Positions 18,711 through 28,793 of a stretch of DNA of 64,000 nt are shown here, in pieces. The stretch covers positions 1 to 64,000 of the forward strand of contig NZ_QUNH01000001.1 of NCBI RefSeq assembly GCF_003387355.1, read 5' to 3'. The notes under the pieces were generated by a model that ran no database searches, was not told the DNA's origin, and saw only the letters and a program-made list of their open reading frames with translations. Position numbers and translations under genes: made by a program. Positions within the stretch are counted from its first letter, which is position 1; every line of letters starts with the position of its first letter. The DNA comes from Winogradskyella sediminis. Lineage in GTDB: Bacteria > Bacteroidota > Bacteroidia > Flavobacteriales > Flavobacteriaceae.

Positions 18711-20399
18711 ATGCAACTTTCAGAACAAGAATTGGTAAGACGCCAAAAATTAGAAAAGCTTAGAGCTTTAGGGATCAACCCTTATCCAGCGGATTTATTT
18801 CCGGTTAATCATACATCAAAACAGATAAAATCAGATTTTGAAGAAGGTAAACAGGTAATTATTGCTGGGCGTTTAATGGCTATTAACATTCAAGGAAAAG
18901 CTTCGTTTGCTCAACTGCAAGATAGTGAAGGGCGTATTCAAGTGTATTTTAATCGCGATGAAATTTGTACAGGTGAAGACAAATCATTTTACAACGATGT
19001 GTTTAAAAAGCTTTTAGATCTAGGTGATTTTGTGGGTATAGAAGGAGTGCTTTTTACTACGCAAGTTGGAGAAAAAACAGTTATGGTTAAAAGCTTTAAA
19101 TTACTAAGTAAAGCTTTAAAACCGTTACCTATTCCTAAGCAAAAAGACGGTAAAACTTATGATGCTTTTACGGATCCTGAGCAACGTTATAGACAACGTT
19201 ATGCCGATTTAGCTGTAAATCCACATGTAAAGGAAGTATTTGTAAAGCGTACCAAATTATTTAATGCTATGCGTCAGTTTTTTAATGATGCTGGTTATTT
19301 TGAAGTAGAAACTCCTGTTTTACAACCAATTCCTGGTGGAGCCGCGGCACGTCCCTTTATTACACACCACAATAGTTTAGATATTCCGTTATATATGCGA
19401 ATTGCAAACGAACTTTATCTTAAACGCTTAATTGTTGGTGGTTTTGATGGTGTATATGAGTTTTCTAAAAACTTCAGAAATGAAGGCATGGACAGAACGC
19501 ATAATCCAGAGTTTACAGCCATGGAAATCTATGTATCGTACAAAGATTACAATTGGATGATGGATTTCTGTGAACAACTGTTAGAGCATTGTGCCATCGC
19601 TGTTAATGGAACTTCTGAAGCGACCTTTGGTGAACATAAAATTAATTTTAAAGCACCATATAAGCGTATTACCATGCGCGATTCTATCTTAGAATTTACT
19701 GGATTCGATATTTACAACAAAACTGAAGAGGAAATTAGGGCTGCTGCTAAAGGCATGCATATTGAGGTCGATGAGACCATGGGTAAAGGAAAATTGATCG
19801 ATGAGATTTTTGGTGAAAAATGTGAAGGTAATTACATTCAACCAACTTTCATTACCGACTACCCTAAAGAAATGAGTCCATTATGTAAAGAGCATAGAGA
19901 CAATCCAGAATTAACAGAACGTTTTGAGCTGATGGTCTGTGGAAAAGAAATCGCCAATGCCTATTCAGAACTTAACGACCCAATTGACCAACGTCAACGT
20001 TTTGAGCACCAATTAAAACTGGCTCAAAAAGGAGATGATGAAGCTACAGAGTTTATTGATCACGATTTTTTACGTGCACTAGAATACGGTATGCCACCAA
20101 CATCTGGAATGGGTATTGGAATGGACCGATTAATTATGTTCTTAACTAATAATCAAAGCATTCAAGAAGTTTTATTCTTCCCGCAAATGCGACCAGAAAA
20201 GAAAAAAGTTGATCTTAGCGATAATGAAAAAGCCATTTTAGAAGTTCTTAAAGCTGAAAAACGAATGGACTTAAATGTACTAAAATCGCAATCCGGCTTA
20301 AGTAACAAAGGGTGGGACAAGGGCATTAAAGGTTTAGGCAAACACGGCTTAACTAAAGTTGAAAAGACCGATGACGGCTTATTTGTAGAACTCATTTAA
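18711..20399 (+). CDS. lysS: Lysine--tRNA ligase, class II
   Basis: 562 residues. It charges tRNA-Lys. An OB-fold anticodon-binding domain covers about 55-160 (VIIAGRLMAINIQGKASFAQLQDSEGRIQVYF), followed by the class II catalytic core: motif 2 KNFRNEGMDRTHNPEFTAMEIY and motif 3 PPTSGMGIGMDRLIMFLT. It is about 60 residues longer than typical bacterial LysRS because of a C-terminal extension (LEVLKAEKRMDLNVLKSQSGL ...) with a winged-helix look, as in other Flavobacteriia. A good terminator follows. Confidence 0.97.
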   Translation: MQLSEQELVRRQKLEKLRALGINPYPADLFPVNHTSKQIKSDFEEGKQVIIAGRLMAINIQGKASFAQLQDSEGRIQVYFNRDEICTGEDKSFYNDVFKKLLDLGDFVGIEGVLFTTQVGEKTVMVKSFKLLSKALKPLPIPKQKDGKTYDAFTDPEQRYRQRYADLAVNPHVKEVFVKRTKLFNAMRQFFNDAGYFEVETPVLQPIPGGAAARPFITHHNSLDIPLYMRIANELYLKRLIVGGFDGVYEFSKNFRNEGMDRTHNPEFTAMEIYVSYKDYNWMMDFCEQLLEHCAIAVNGTSEATFGEHKINFKAPYKRITMRDSILEFTGFDIYNKTEEEIRAAAKGMHIEVDETMGKGKLIDEIFGEKCEGNYIQPTFITDYPKEMSPLCKEHRDNPELTERFELMVCGKEIANAYSELNDPIDQRQRFEHQLKLAQKGDDEATEFIDHDFLRALEYGMPPTSGMGIGMDRLIMFLTNNQSIQEVLFFPQMRPEKKKVDLSDNEKAILEVLKAEKRMDLNVLKSQSGLSNKGWDKGIKGLGKHGLTKVEKTDDGLFVELI

Positions 20400-20426
20400 A
20401 AGCACTTAAATACAAATATACAATGT

Positions 20427-20459
20427 AGGAGCTATTGAAAAATAGCTCCTTTTCTTTTG
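20427..20459 (+). terminator. Intrinsic terminator of lysS
   Basis: AGGAGCTATT (20427-20436) pairs perfectly with AATAGCTCCT (20441-20450) across GAAA and is followed by TTTTCTTTT, 28 bases after the lysS stop. Confidence 0.88.
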
Positions 20460-20613
20460 ATCAACATTCTTACATATTGAATATCTAGGTCTAACGATAG
20501 AAATACAGCCTCAAAATAATGACTGGAATTAAAAAGCTAATTATTCATTTTATTTTGTTAAAATTTAAATTTATTACTTTAGCAACTTACCATCAATCAG
20601 AAGACTATTCAAA

Positions 20614-21870
20614 ATGTTTAAAAAATTCTATATATTAATTTTATGTGTTAGCATTTTTTCATCATGCTCAGACGATAATGATAATCTCATTCCTGCATGC
20701 GATACCGTAACTAACATAACAGCGAATTCAATTACCTCTAATTCAGCAACCATTCTTTGGGAAACAACGAATTCTTCTGCATCGTACAATTTAGAATATG
20801 GTGTTTCAGGTTTTTCAATCGGTAATGGCACCACAATTTCAGTATCAGAAACATCTTCCTCTCTCACTAATTTACAAGCTAATACCACTTACGATATTTA
20901 CATCACTACCGTTTGCAGTACCGACAATTCAAGTTTAAACACAGATGTTTATAGTTTTACAACGTTAATCCCAAATGTCGTTCCAGAATTGAAAACCAAC
21001 CTTTCCGAATTAAATCTATTTATAGGAGACATTAGCGAATTACAAATTACTCCAAAAGGATTTGAGTACAACCTAAGCACACCCTTATTTACTGACTATG
21101 CGCATAAACAACGGATTATAGCACTACCAAATGGTACAAGTATGGAATACGATGGAGATGGTTTACCTCTTTTTCCTGATCAAACCGTAATTGCAAAGAC
21201 ATTTTATTACAATAACGATGAACGCGATTTATCCTTAGGAAGAACCATTATCGAAACTCGTGTTTTAATCAAAATAAATGGTATATGGGAAACCGGAGAT
21301 TACAAATGGAACGACTCACAAACAGATGCTGTTTTAGATCTAGAAGGGAGCGAACTTCCAATAACTTGGATTGATACAGACGGTAATAGTAATTCTACAA
21401 CCTATAAAATTCCATCAAATACAGACTGCTTTACTTGCCACGGAAACAACGGATCTATTATTCCTATTGGTCCAAAATTGAGATCCATGAATTTTGAAAT
21501 TAATGGAATCAATCAATTGGAACAATTTATTACAGATTCAAAATTAACAGGTATCTCGAATAGTGCCTCAATAAGACGTTTACCAAATTGGGAGGACGAC
21601 AACGAAAGTTTAGAAAATAGAGCACGAGCATACATGGATATTAACTGTGCACATTGCCACATTCCAGGTGGTCAATGTGAAGACCTTTCAACTTTAAACC
21701 TTGCTTATGAAACGCCTTTAGAAAATAGTGATATTGTAGAGCAAAGTTTTAGTATTGACTATAGAATCTCTTTTTATTTAGATGGTATAAGCATGCCTTT
21801 TATAGGAACTTCTATGATGCATTCTGAAGGTGTTGCATTGATTCAAGATTATCTAGAAACTCTAGAATAA
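20614..21870 (+). CDS. Diheme c-type cytochrome lipoprotein (SO2930-like) with an Fn3 domain
   Basis: 418 residues. Lipoprotein signal (ILILCVSIFSSCSDD), a fibronectin type III domain (about 30-120, ITANSITSNSATILWETTNSSASYNLEYG), then a region typical of the SO2930 family of diheme cytochromes: YNLSTPLFTDYAHKQRIIALPNG, FYYNNDERDLSLGRTIIETRVLIK, YKWNDSQTDAVL. Two CxxCH heme sites follow (CFTCHGNNG and CAHCHIPGG). It probably sits at the cell surface or in the periplasm and carries electrons. The partner is unknown. Upstream, TTTG then TACTTTAG with a 17-base gap (20554-20582) could be its promoter. Confidence 0.82.
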   Translation: MFKKFYILILCVSIFSSCSDDNDNLIPACDTVTNITANSITSNSATILWETTNSSASYNLEYGVSGFSIGNGTTISVSETSSSLTNLQANTTYDIYITTVCSTDNSSLNTDVYSFTTLIPNVVPELKTNLSELNLFIGDISELQITPKGFEYNLSTPLFTDYAHKQRIIALPNGTSMEYDGDGLPLFPDQTVIAKTFYYNNDERDLSLGRTIIETRVLIKINGIWETGDYKWNDSQTDAVLDLEGSELPITWIDTDGNSNSTTYKIPSNTDCFTCHGNNGSIIPIGPKLRSMNFEINGINQLEQFITDSKLTGISNSASIRRLPNWEDDNESLENRARAYMDINCAHCHIPGGQCEDLSTLNLAYETPLENSDIVEQSFSIDYRISFYLDGISMPFIGTSMMHSEGVALIQDYLETLE

Positions 21871-21961
21871 CTGCGTTAAAGAAATACTAAATTCGGTTTT
21901 AACCTTAACATATTCTTAATAGAATATGTATTTTCAACAAAATTTTTAAAAACCGACAACT

Positions 21962-24448
21962 TTGAAACACGTATCTCTAAAACTACTTCTTGTAGTTTCC
22001 GCCTTTCTGGCATTTTCTTGTTCTACGGCAAAAAAAGCAGGAAAATCAGGAAAAGATGCCACAGCGATGGCAAAACCACCAGCTAAAAAGCCTGGTAAAA
22101 ATGACCCAAAACCTTACGATAAAGTCATAACAAAAGACGCAAAAAGCGATAAAGGCTTATTTACGGTACATACTGTAGATGAGAAATTCTTTTATGAAAT
22201 ACCAGATTCTCTTTTTAATAAAGAGATGCTTATGGTAACACGTATTGCTAAAACAGCATCTGGACTAGGTTTTGGTGGCGGAAAATTAAGCGAACAAGTA
22301 TTGCGATGGGAAAAGAAAGACAAAAAAGTATTACTACGTATGGTCTCTCACCAAGTGGTTGCGGCAGATTCTTTACCAGTACATGAAGCGGTAGTAAATT
22401 CAAACTTTGAGCCTGTTATAGCTACATTTCCTATAAAAGCTTTTAGTAAAGACTCTATGAATACGGTTATCGATGTTACCGATTTGTTTTCAAAAGACGT
22501 AAAACCCTTAGGTTTTCCGCAACGCGCAAGAAGACAGTATAAAATCTCTCGTTTAGACGCTCAGCTATCATATATTGAATCTATTAAATCTTACCCAACC
22601 AATATTGAATCTAGAACCGTTAAAACCTACGCTTCAGGAGCTCCACCCTCTAATGCTAATACAGGTGCTATTTCTATAGAAATTAACAATTCAATGATCT
22701 TGCTACCAGAAGTACCAATGAAACGTCGTTATTTCGACGAACGCGTAGGATGGTTTACAAGTAGCCAAACGGATTACGGACTAAAAGATCAGAAAAGTAA
22801 GTCTGTTCAATTTTTAGACCGTTGGAGGTTAGAAGTTAAAGACGAAGACATTGAGAAATTTAAGCGTGGTGAATTAGTTGTGCCTAAGAAGCAAATTGTT
22901 TATTATGTAGATAGAGCAACACCTGAACAATGGAAAAAATACATTAAACAAGGTATAGAAGATTGGCAAGTAGCTTTTGAAGCAGCAGGTTTTAAAGATG
23001 CCATTATAGCAAAAGATCCACCTACAGTTGAAGAAGATCCTGATTGGAGTCCTGAAGATGCGCGTTACTCTGTTGTGCGTTATTTAGCGTCGCCAATTCC
23101 TAATGCAAATGGACCACACGTCAGCGACCCTAGAACTGGTGAAATTTTAGAAAGTGATATCAATTGGTATCACAACGTTATGTCATTATTAAGAGGCTGG
23201 TTCTTTGTACAAACAGCTGCTATCAACCCAGATGCTCAAAGTCCACAGTTTAAAGATGAAGTTATGGGACGTTTAATTCGTTTTGTATCTTCTCATGAAG
23301 TAGGACACACCCTAGGTTTACCTCACAATATGGGATCTAGTGTTGCTTATCCTGTTGAAAAATTGCGTGATGCAGAATTCACAAAGAAAAACGGAACTGC
23401 ACCATCTATTATGGATTATGCGCGCTTTAATTATATTGCTCAACCTGGTGATGAAGGTGTGGCATTAATGCCAGATATCGGAGCTTACGACAAATATGCA
23501 ATTTCTTGGGGTTACAGACCTATATTAGATAAAACTGCTGAAGAAGAAAAACCGATTCTTAATGAGTGGATAATGAAACACGCAGGCGACCCAATGTATC
23601 GTTTTGGTCATCAACAAGCTGGTGATGTAGTTGATCCAAGCTCACAAACTGAAGATTTAGGTGACGACGCGATGTTAGCTAGTGCCTATGGGATTAAAAA
23701 CTTGAAGCGTATTGTTCCAAATTTAATTGAATGGACAACTGAAGCAGGTGAAGATTATGATGATTTAGAGGAAATGTACGGTCATGTTATTTCTCAGTTT
23801 AACCGTTATATGGGACATGTTTCTAATAATATTGGTGGAGTTTACGAACATTATAAAGCAGCAGATCAAGAAGGTGCTGTTTACACTGCTGTACCTAAAG
23901 ATCATCAGAAAAAAGCTATGGCTTTTATTCAAGAAAACTTATTTGAAACTCCAGAATGGTTACTCGATAAAGCGATTTTCGACCGTATTGAGTTTACAGG
24001 TTCTGTTGAACGTGTTAGAGCACTTCAATCTAGAACATTAAACAACATTATGAGTTTAGGAAAAATGCAACGTCTTATTGAAGCTAATACCTACGATAGC
24101 AGTGCATACGCTTTAACAGACATGATGAGCGATTTACGTAAAGGGGTGTGGAGTGAATTACGTACAGGTAAGAAAATTGACACCTACAGACGTAATTTAC
24201 AACGTGCACATATTGATCGTTTAGAGTACTTAATGACGGCTAAAAACCAAACTTCAGGTAGAAGGTCTAGTCCATACGTTAAAGTTACTCCGGTTAACAC
24301 TAGTCAATCCGATATTAGAGCTGTTGTAAGAGCAGAATTAAAAACATTACGCAGTCAATTAAGATCGGCACGTGGTGGAGATGCAATAAGTAGAATTCAT
24401 ATTGCAGATGCGATTGAACGTATTAATCTAATTTTAGATCCTAAATAA
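21962..24448 (+). CDS. Zinc-dependent metalloprotease lipoprotein (DUF5117/DUF4953 type)
   Basis: 828 residues. Lipobox Cys20 in VVSAFLAFSCSTAKK, then a lysine-rich linker. The middle has the DUF5117 region and the DUF4953 catalytic domain with an extended zincin motif HEVGHTLGLPHN (His445, Glu446, His449, His455) and a downstream Met-turn-like SIMDYARFNYIAQPGD. This is the metzincin arrangement HExxHxxGxxH. The family occurs widely in Bacteroidota, anchored in the outer membrane. The substrate is unknown. The start codon is TTG at 21962, chosen because the lipoprotein signal begins there and no in-frame ATG precedes it. Confidence 0.92.
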   Translation: MKHVSLKLLLVVSAFLAFSCSTAKKAGKSGKDATAMAKPPAKKPGKNDPKPYDKVITKDAKSDKGLFTVHTVDEKFFYEIPDSLFNKEMLMVTRIAKTASGLGFGGGKLSEQVLRWEKKDKKVLLRMVSHQVVAADSLPVHEAVVNSNFEPVIATFPIKAFSKDSMNTVIDVTDLFSKDVKPLGFPQRARRQYKISRLDAQLSYIESIKSYPTNIESRTVKTYASGAPPSNANTGAISIEINNSMILLPEVPMKRRYFDERVGWFTSSQTDYGLKDQKSKSVQFLDRWRLEVKDEDIEKFKRGELVVPKKQIVYYVDRATPEQWKKYIKQGIEDWQVAFEAAGFKDAIIAKDPPTVEEDPDWSPEDARYSVVRYLASPIPNANGPHVSDPRTGEILESDINWYHNVMSLLRGWFFVQTAAINPDAQSPQFKDEVMGRLIRFVSSHEVGHTLGLPHNMGSSVAYPVEKLRDAEFTKKNGTAPSIMDYARFNYIAQPGDEGVALMPDIGAYDKYAISWGYRPILDKTAEEEKPILNEWIMKHAGDPMYRFGHQQAGDVVDPSSQTEDLGDDAMLASAYGIKNLKRIVPNLIEWTTEAGEDYDDLEEMYGHVISQFNRYMGHVSNNIGGVYEHYKAADQEGAVYTAVPKDHQKKAMAFIQENLFETPEWLLDKAIFDRIEFTGSVERVRALQSRTLNNIMSLGKMQRLIEANTYDSSAYALTDMMSDLRKGVWSELRTGKKIDTYRRNLQRAHIDRLEYLMTAKNQTSGRRSSPYVKVTPVNTSQSDIRAVVRAELKTLRSQLRSARGGDAISRIHIADAIERINLILDPK

Positions 24449-24470
24449 TATAACTTATTATTTAGATAAT

Positions 24471-24506
24471 AAAAGGCTTCAATTAACATTGAAGCCTTTT
24501 TCTATT
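24471..24506 (+). terminator. Terminator after the metalloprotease gene
   Basis: Perfect 13-bp stem AAAAGGCTTCAAT (24471-24483) and ATTGAAGCCTTTT (24488-24500), loop TAAC, then TCTATT. The rest of the gap to 24739 is AT-rich and holds nothing I recognise. Confidence 0.88.
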
Positions 24507-24739
24507 CTATACGTTAACTCAATTAAACCTCACTTTCAACAACCAAAATACTATAAACAATGCGTCTTATAATTGCCCATATACATCACTTAAATAACAA
24601 GACAAAGTCAGTATATGCCATAAGGAATTAATTCATATAAGAGATCTCAAAATGTTAAAATAGCTGTTAAAACTAAAAACGGCATTAAACCAATCTTACA
24701 GTGTTAGGTCTAAACAGTATAACACAAAATTTGAAAGAC

Positions 24740-25201
24740 ATGAAAAAATTATTAGTAATCGCTATTGCTTTATTTACATTAAATGGCATGGCACAGCAAA
24801 GAGAAAAACGATCAGATCGTAAAGACAGATCAGAAATGAGAATGGATATATCACCTAACGATATTGCCGATTTAAAATCTAAAAAACTCACTTTAAAATT
24901 AGACTTAACTGAAGCGCAGCAAAAAAAAGTACACGCACTCATCTTAGAAGAAGCCAAAGCCAACGAAAAATTTAGATTGGAACGCTTAGCGAATAAAGAT
25001 GAGAACAAAGAAAAACCTTCAAAGGAAGACTTTATAAAAATGCAAAATCTAAGATTAGATCAGCAGATTGAAATGAAGCGAAAAATGAAAACAATCTTAA
25101 GCGCAGAGCAATATGCAGAATTTGAAAAAATGAAGCCTAGAGATCACAAAAAAAGAGGTCAGCGCAATAAAAAACGAAATAAGCAAGACGACCAAGAATA
25201 A
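24740..25201 (+). CDS. Small exported charged protein, Spy/CpxP-like in layout
   Basis: 153 residues beginning MKKLLVIAIALFTLNGMAQQ, a signal peptide. A longer reading upstream is rejected because it adds 13 residues before this signal. The mature protein is helical and very rich in Lys, Arg and Glu, with LTLKLDLTEAQQKKVHALILEE and MKTILSAEQYAEFEKMKPR. The 'LTEAQQKKV ... LSAEQYAEFEKM' pattern resembles periplasmic Spy/CpxP-type LTxxQ proteins, but this is only a resemblance. The next gene encodes a shorter protein of the same layout. Confidence 0.7.
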   Translation: MKKLLVIAIALFTLNGMAQQREKRSDRKDRSEMRMDISPNDIADLKSKKLTLKLDLTEAQQKKVHALILEEAKANEKFRLERLANKDENKEKPSKEDFIKMQNLRLDQQIEMKRKMKTILSAEQYAEFEKMKPRDHKKRGQRNKKRNKQDDQE

Positions 25202-25220
25202 AAATTGAATTGGATTTTAA

Positions 25221-25260
25221 AAGAAAAAGTATCGCTTAGACGATACTTTTTCTTTTTATT
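25221..25260 (+). terminator. Intrinsic terminator
   Basis: Perfect 14-bp stem AAGAAAAAGTATCG (25221-25234) and CGATACTTTTTCTT (25241-25254) followed by TTTATT, 20 bases after the stop codon at 25201. Confidence 0.85.
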
Positions 25261-25307
25261 GAATAAAATTGTTACATTAGTGTCCAATTTTAAATTATTA
25301 ATCCATA

Positions 25308-25658
25308 ATGAAAAAGATAATTACACTTTGCTTATTTGTATTTGCTTTATTTTTAGGAACTCAAACAACTGTAGCTCAAAACAGTAAATTAGAGATGATA
25401 AAAACGGTAAATGCTGAAGCTGCTGAAAAAACTGAGGCCTTAAGAAAGTTCGTTAAATTTGATAACCAACAAAGAGATCAAATCTATGAGGCACAACAAG
25501 AATTTATCCGCGACAATTATTTAATTGAAAAACAAAATGTAGCTGATAAAAACGCGACTAAAAAAATAGAAGCTATAGCAAAGCAATTAGAAACTAAAAT
25601 GCAAAACATTTTAAGCGACGATCAATACGAGCGTTACAAACAATTTCTTAGAAGCTAA
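25308..25658 (+). CDS. Small exported helical protein
   Basis: 116 residues with a signal peptide (MKKIITLCLFVFALFLGTQTTVAQ). The mature part is helical: LRKFVKFDNQQRDQIYEAQQEF and METKMQNILSDDQYERYKQF in outline. The final 'ILSDDQYERYKQF' parallels 'ILSAEQYAEFEKM' in the preceding gene, so the two are probably distant paralogues. Separate terminators flank both, so each is its own transcription unit. A TACATTAG sequence about 30 bases upstream is near the -7 consensus. Confidence 0.7.
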   Translation: MKKIITLCLFVFALFLGTQTTVAQNSKLEMIKTVNAEAAEKTEALRKFVKFDNQQRDQIYEAQQEFIRDNYLIEKQNVADKNATKKIEAIAKQLETKMQNILSDDQYERYKQFLRS

Positions 25659-25675
25659 ATAAAGTATTATATATA

Positions 25676-25708
25676 AAAAAAGTCTCGCTAAATGCGAGAC
25701 TTTTTTTA
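25676..25708. terminator. Bidirectional terminator between convergent genes
   Basis: A run of A, GTCTCGC (25683-25689), loop TAAAT, GCGAGAC (25695-25701), then a run of T. The symmetric A and T tracts make it work in both directions, ending the 25308 gene and the hemL operon, whose last stop codon is at 25710. Confidence 0.9.
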
Positions 25709-25709
25709 T

Positions 25710-26996
25710 TTAGAGATCTTTTGCAATGGCTTCAACAGCCGCTATCGTTTCGTTTAAATCTTCATAGGTTAAGGCATCTGTAATAAACCAGGTTTCGAAC
25801 GCACTTGGTGCTATATAAATTCCTTTATTTAGCATACCATGAAAAAACCGCTTAAAAGTATCATTATTTCCTTGAGCAGCCGTATCAAAATCGACCACCT
25901 GATTTTCTGAAAAATGAACAGATATCATAGAGCCTATTCTATTGATTGTATGGATCACGTTGTGCTTATTAAGCGCCTCTGAAATACCGCGATGAAGATA
26001 TGCAGTTTTTTCCTCTAATCTTTGCATTAAACCAGCATCTGTTTTAATGGTTTTAAGCATAGCCAATCCTGCTGCCATAGCAAGTGGATTTCCACTCAAA
26101 GTTCCGGCTTGATATACAGGTCCTATTGGAGCCAGGTAATCCATAATTTCATTTCTTGCTGCAAATGCACCTACAGGCAAACCGCCACCAACAACTTTAC
26201 CAAAACAAACAATATCTGCGTGTATGCCTTTTAGTTGCTGAACACCACCATTTGCCAATCTAAAACCTGTCATAACCTCATCAAATATTAATAAGATATT
26301 GTGCTCATCGCACAATGTTCTTAGACCTTCTAAAAAGCCTTTAACCGGCGGAATACACCCCATGTTACCTGCAACAGGTTCTATGATAATTGCTGCTATT
26401 TCATCTTTATTAGATGCAAGTAATGTTCTCACATTTTCTAGGTCATTAAAACGTGCTAATAGCGTGTCTTTTGCTGTTCCTTGAGTAACACCTGGACTAT
26501 TAGGCGTTCCGAATGTAACAGCACCACTTCCGGCAGCTATTAAAAACGAATCGCTATGACCATGGTAGCAACCCGCAAATTTTATAATCTTATCCTTTTT
26601 AGTAAACCCTCTGGCCAATCTAATGGCACTCATACAAGCTTCTGTACCAGAATTTACAAATCTTATCTTATCAATATTTGGAACCATAGAAACCGCTAAC
26701 TCTGCAATTTCTGTTTCAATCGCTGTTGGCATACCAAAAGAAGTTCCTTGTTTTGCTTTTTCAATAACAGCTTCTACAACTGGCTGAAATGCATGACCAA
26801 GCAACATCGGTCCCCAAGAATTAATATAATCTATATAACGATTACCATCTTCATCATAGACGTAAGCCCCTTTTGCCGATTTTGCAAAAATTGGTGTACC
26901 ACCTACTGCATTAAAAGCTCTTACAGGCGAATTTACACCACCAGGTATAACCTCTTGCGCTTCTTTAAACAACGCACTACTTCTTTGATATAACAT
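25710..26996 (-). CDS. hemL: Glutamate-1-semialdehyde 2,1-aminomutase
   Basis: 428 residues. It converts glutamate-1-semialdehyde to 5-aminolevulinate, the C5 route into heme. Class III aminotransferase motifs are present: [54 protein letters not shown] and the PLP-binding Lys267 in [15 protein letters not shown]. The length is normal. It is last in a three-gene unit with the glucosaminidase and the desulfhydrase-like gene, with 3-base gaps. The other heme genes are not in the window. Confidence 0.97.
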   Translation of the reverse strand: MLYQRSSALFKEAQEVIPGGVNSPVRAFNAVGGTPIFAKSAKGAYVYDEDGNRYIDYINSWGPMLLGHAFQPVVEAVIEKAKQGTSFGMPTAIETEIAELAVSMVPNIDKIRFVNSGTEACMSAIRLARGFTKKDKIIKFAGCYHGHSDSFLIAAGSGAVTFGTPNSPGVTQGTAKDTLLARFNDLENVRTLLASNKDEIAAIIIEPVAGNMGCIPPVKGFLEGLRTLCDEHNILLIFDEVMTGFRLANGGVQQLKGIHADIVCFGKVVGGGLPVGAFAARNEIMDYLAPIGPVYQAGTLSGNPLAMAAGLAMLKTIKTDAGLMQRLEEKTAYLHRGISEALNKHNVIHTINRIGSMISVHFSENQVVDFDTAAQGNNDTFKRFFHGMLNKGIYIAPSAFETWFITDALTYEDLNETIAAVEAIAKDL

Positions 26997-26999
26997 AAA

Positions 27000-27833
27000 T
27001 TAATTAGGAATAATAAGTTCTTGACCAATCGTAAGGTCGTTTGATTTTAAATTGTTCGTTGCTTTAATCTCAGCAACTGTTGTTTTGTATAACCTAGAAA
27101 GTGAGTATAATGTGTCACCCTTAACAACAAGGTGTTTTTTAGAAATATTTTTCTTTACGCCTTCTATTATAGTTGTGGATTTCCTAGTTGATTTAGATTG
27201 AGCCCCATTAAGCACCTCATCATCGTATTGATAAAGTTTATACCGCTCTATTAAACTGATTAACTTTTCAGGATATTTTCTATCAGTAGCATAACCTGCA
27301 GCTCTTAATCCTTTTGCCCAACTTTTATAATCATCTGGTTTAAGATCAAATAAACCTGCGTAACGTTTTCTTCCTGTCAAAAATTCTGAATGATCTTCAT
27401 AAGACATTTCTGCTCTAGGATATTTCCTAAAACATTCTTGAGAACGATCATCATCGTGGTAAATCTTGGCTCCAGTCCAACCATGACATTTAATCCCAAA
27501 ATGATTATTGGCCTTAACGGCTAAACGTCCTTTCCCAGATCCAGATTCTAAAATACCTTGGGCCAGTGTAATACTTGCCGGAATTTTATGGGTTTTCATT
27601 TTATCTTTTGCAATTTCGGCATACAAGCTAATGTAAACCTCAACACTACTCGGTGGTTTACTTTCTGTTATAACAGGCGTACTAATCTCGGGCTTTTTTT
27701 CAGCTTCCTTCGTCTCTTTTACTACAACTGTTTTATTAGAACTGTTGCGTTTCTTCTTGGTTACAATCCCTTTTTTGGGACCACAACTCATCGCTAATAC
27801 TGCAATTAATAAAATTAAATATCTAAACTTCAT
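27000..27833 (-). CDS. LysM-containing glucosaminidase lipoprotein
   Basis: 277 residues. Lipobox in LLIAVLAMSCGPKKG, a basic linker, a FlgJ-type glucosaminidase domain (about 65-205) with SITLAQGILESGSGKGRLAVKANNHFGIKC and DHSEFLTGRKRYAGLF, then one C-terminal LysM peptidoglycan-binding repeat (HLVVKGDTLYSLSRLYKTTVAEIKATNNL). The glutamate in ILESG is the expected catalytic acid. It probably trims peptidoglycan in the periplasm. It lies between two metabolic genes in one tight operon. Confidence 0.92.
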   Translation of the reverse strand: MKFRYLILLIAVLAMSCGPKKGIVTKKKRNSSNKTVVVKETKEAEKKPEISTPVITESKPPSSVEVYISLYAEIAKDKMKTHKIPASITLAQGILESGSGKGRLAVKANNHFGIKCHGWTGAKIYHDDDRSQECFRKYPRAEMSYEDHSEFLTGRKRYAGLFDLKPDDYKSWAKGLRAAGYATDRKYPEKLISLIERYKLYQYDDEVLNGAQSKSTRKSTTIIEGVKKNISKKHLVVKGDTLYSLSRLYKTTVAEIKATNNLKSNDLTIGQELIIPN

Positions 27834-27836
27834 AAG

Positions 27837-28742
27837 TTATACTTCAATTAAGGGGCTTTTTTTTCGTTTCAACATCTCATTCATACCTGCAATCCCTTGT
27901 AAACCTCCAGTATGAATAGCTAGTATTTTTGAATTTTCAGGAAAATAGCCATTAGCAATCCTATCGAATATACCAAATAGCATTTTACCTGTATAAATTG
28001 GGTCTAATGGAATATTGTGATTTTTTTTAAACGTATTAATAAACGAAATCAATTCTGGCTTTATTTTACCGTAACCACCAAAATGATAATCCGTTATTAA
28101 TTTCCAATTATCTCGATTTGCAAATTTACGAATATCTTCTTGTAAAAAATCACCTTTCAAAGCTGGAAAACCTAATATTTTCTGATGCTCCTTTGACGCA
28201 TTGATTAATCCTGCAATTGTTCCTCCGGTTCCAACAGCACAACAAACGTAATCATACGAATAATCTATAGGTTGCAAAATTTCTTCACAACCTTTAACCG
28301 CTAAATTATTAGTTCCTCCTTCGGGCAACATGTAAAACGCCCCAAACTCATCTTTTAAAAGACTTAAAAACTCAGAATGTGTTTTCTTTTTATAATCATC
28401 TCTAGATACAAATTTAAGTTGCATCCCATTTAATTTTGCAAATTGTAATGTAGGATTAAGATGCTTTTTTAAACGTAATTCTTCACCTCTAATAATACCT
28501 ATAGTAGGCACTCCATGTTCCTTTCCTGCAAATGCAACTGCCGCAATATGATTTGAAAACGCTCCACCAAAAGTTAATATAGGTCGTAAACGCGTAGTTT
28601 TAGCTTGCTTAATATTATACTTTAATTTTCTAAACTTGTTACCCGAAACAAAAGGATGTATTAAATCTTCACGCTTAATTACAAGTTCTATAGAAGAATT
28701 GGGAATATTAACTTTCTGATTGTATATTGGATCTTGAAACAA
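27837..28742 (-). CDS. PLP-dependent ACC deaminase / D-cysteine desulfhydrase family enzyme
   Basis: 301 residues of fold type II PLP enzyme. Motifs are the N-terminal KREDLIHPFVSGNKFRKLKYN with the likely Schiff-base lysine, the phosphate-holding TFGGAFSNHIAAVA and the C-terminal AIHTGGLQGIAG. The family acts on D-cysteine or 1-aminocyclopropane-1-carboxylate. The exact substrate cannot be read from sequence. The start is a TTG at 28742, as no ATG lies near the conserved N-terminus. First gene of the unit that ends with hemL. Confidence 0.85.
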   Translation of the reverse strand: MFQDPIYNQKVNIPNSSIELVIKREDLIHPFVSGNKFRKLKYNIKQAKTTRLRPILTFGGAFSNHIAAVAFAGKEHGVPTIGIIRGEELRLKKHLNPTLQFAKLNGMQLKFVSRDDYKKKTHSEFLSLLKDEFGAFYMLPEGGTNNLAVKGCEEILQPIDYSYDYVCCAVGTGGTIAGLINASKEHQKILGFPALKGDFLQEDIRKFANRDNWKLITDYHFGGYGKIKPELISFINTFKKNHNIPLDPIYTGKMLFGIFDRIANGYFPENSKILAIHTGGLQGIAGMNEMLKRKKSPLIEV

Positions 28743-28793
28743 ACTCTTTTTACGGTAAAAATAAGTAACCTTAACAATAGATAAAACTTTCTA

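Noticed and set aside
20554..20582. Promoter call for the diheme cytochrome gene as a separate feature
   Set aside because: The -7 element TACTTTAG has a mismatch at a key position. It is mentioned with the gene but is too weak to list alone.
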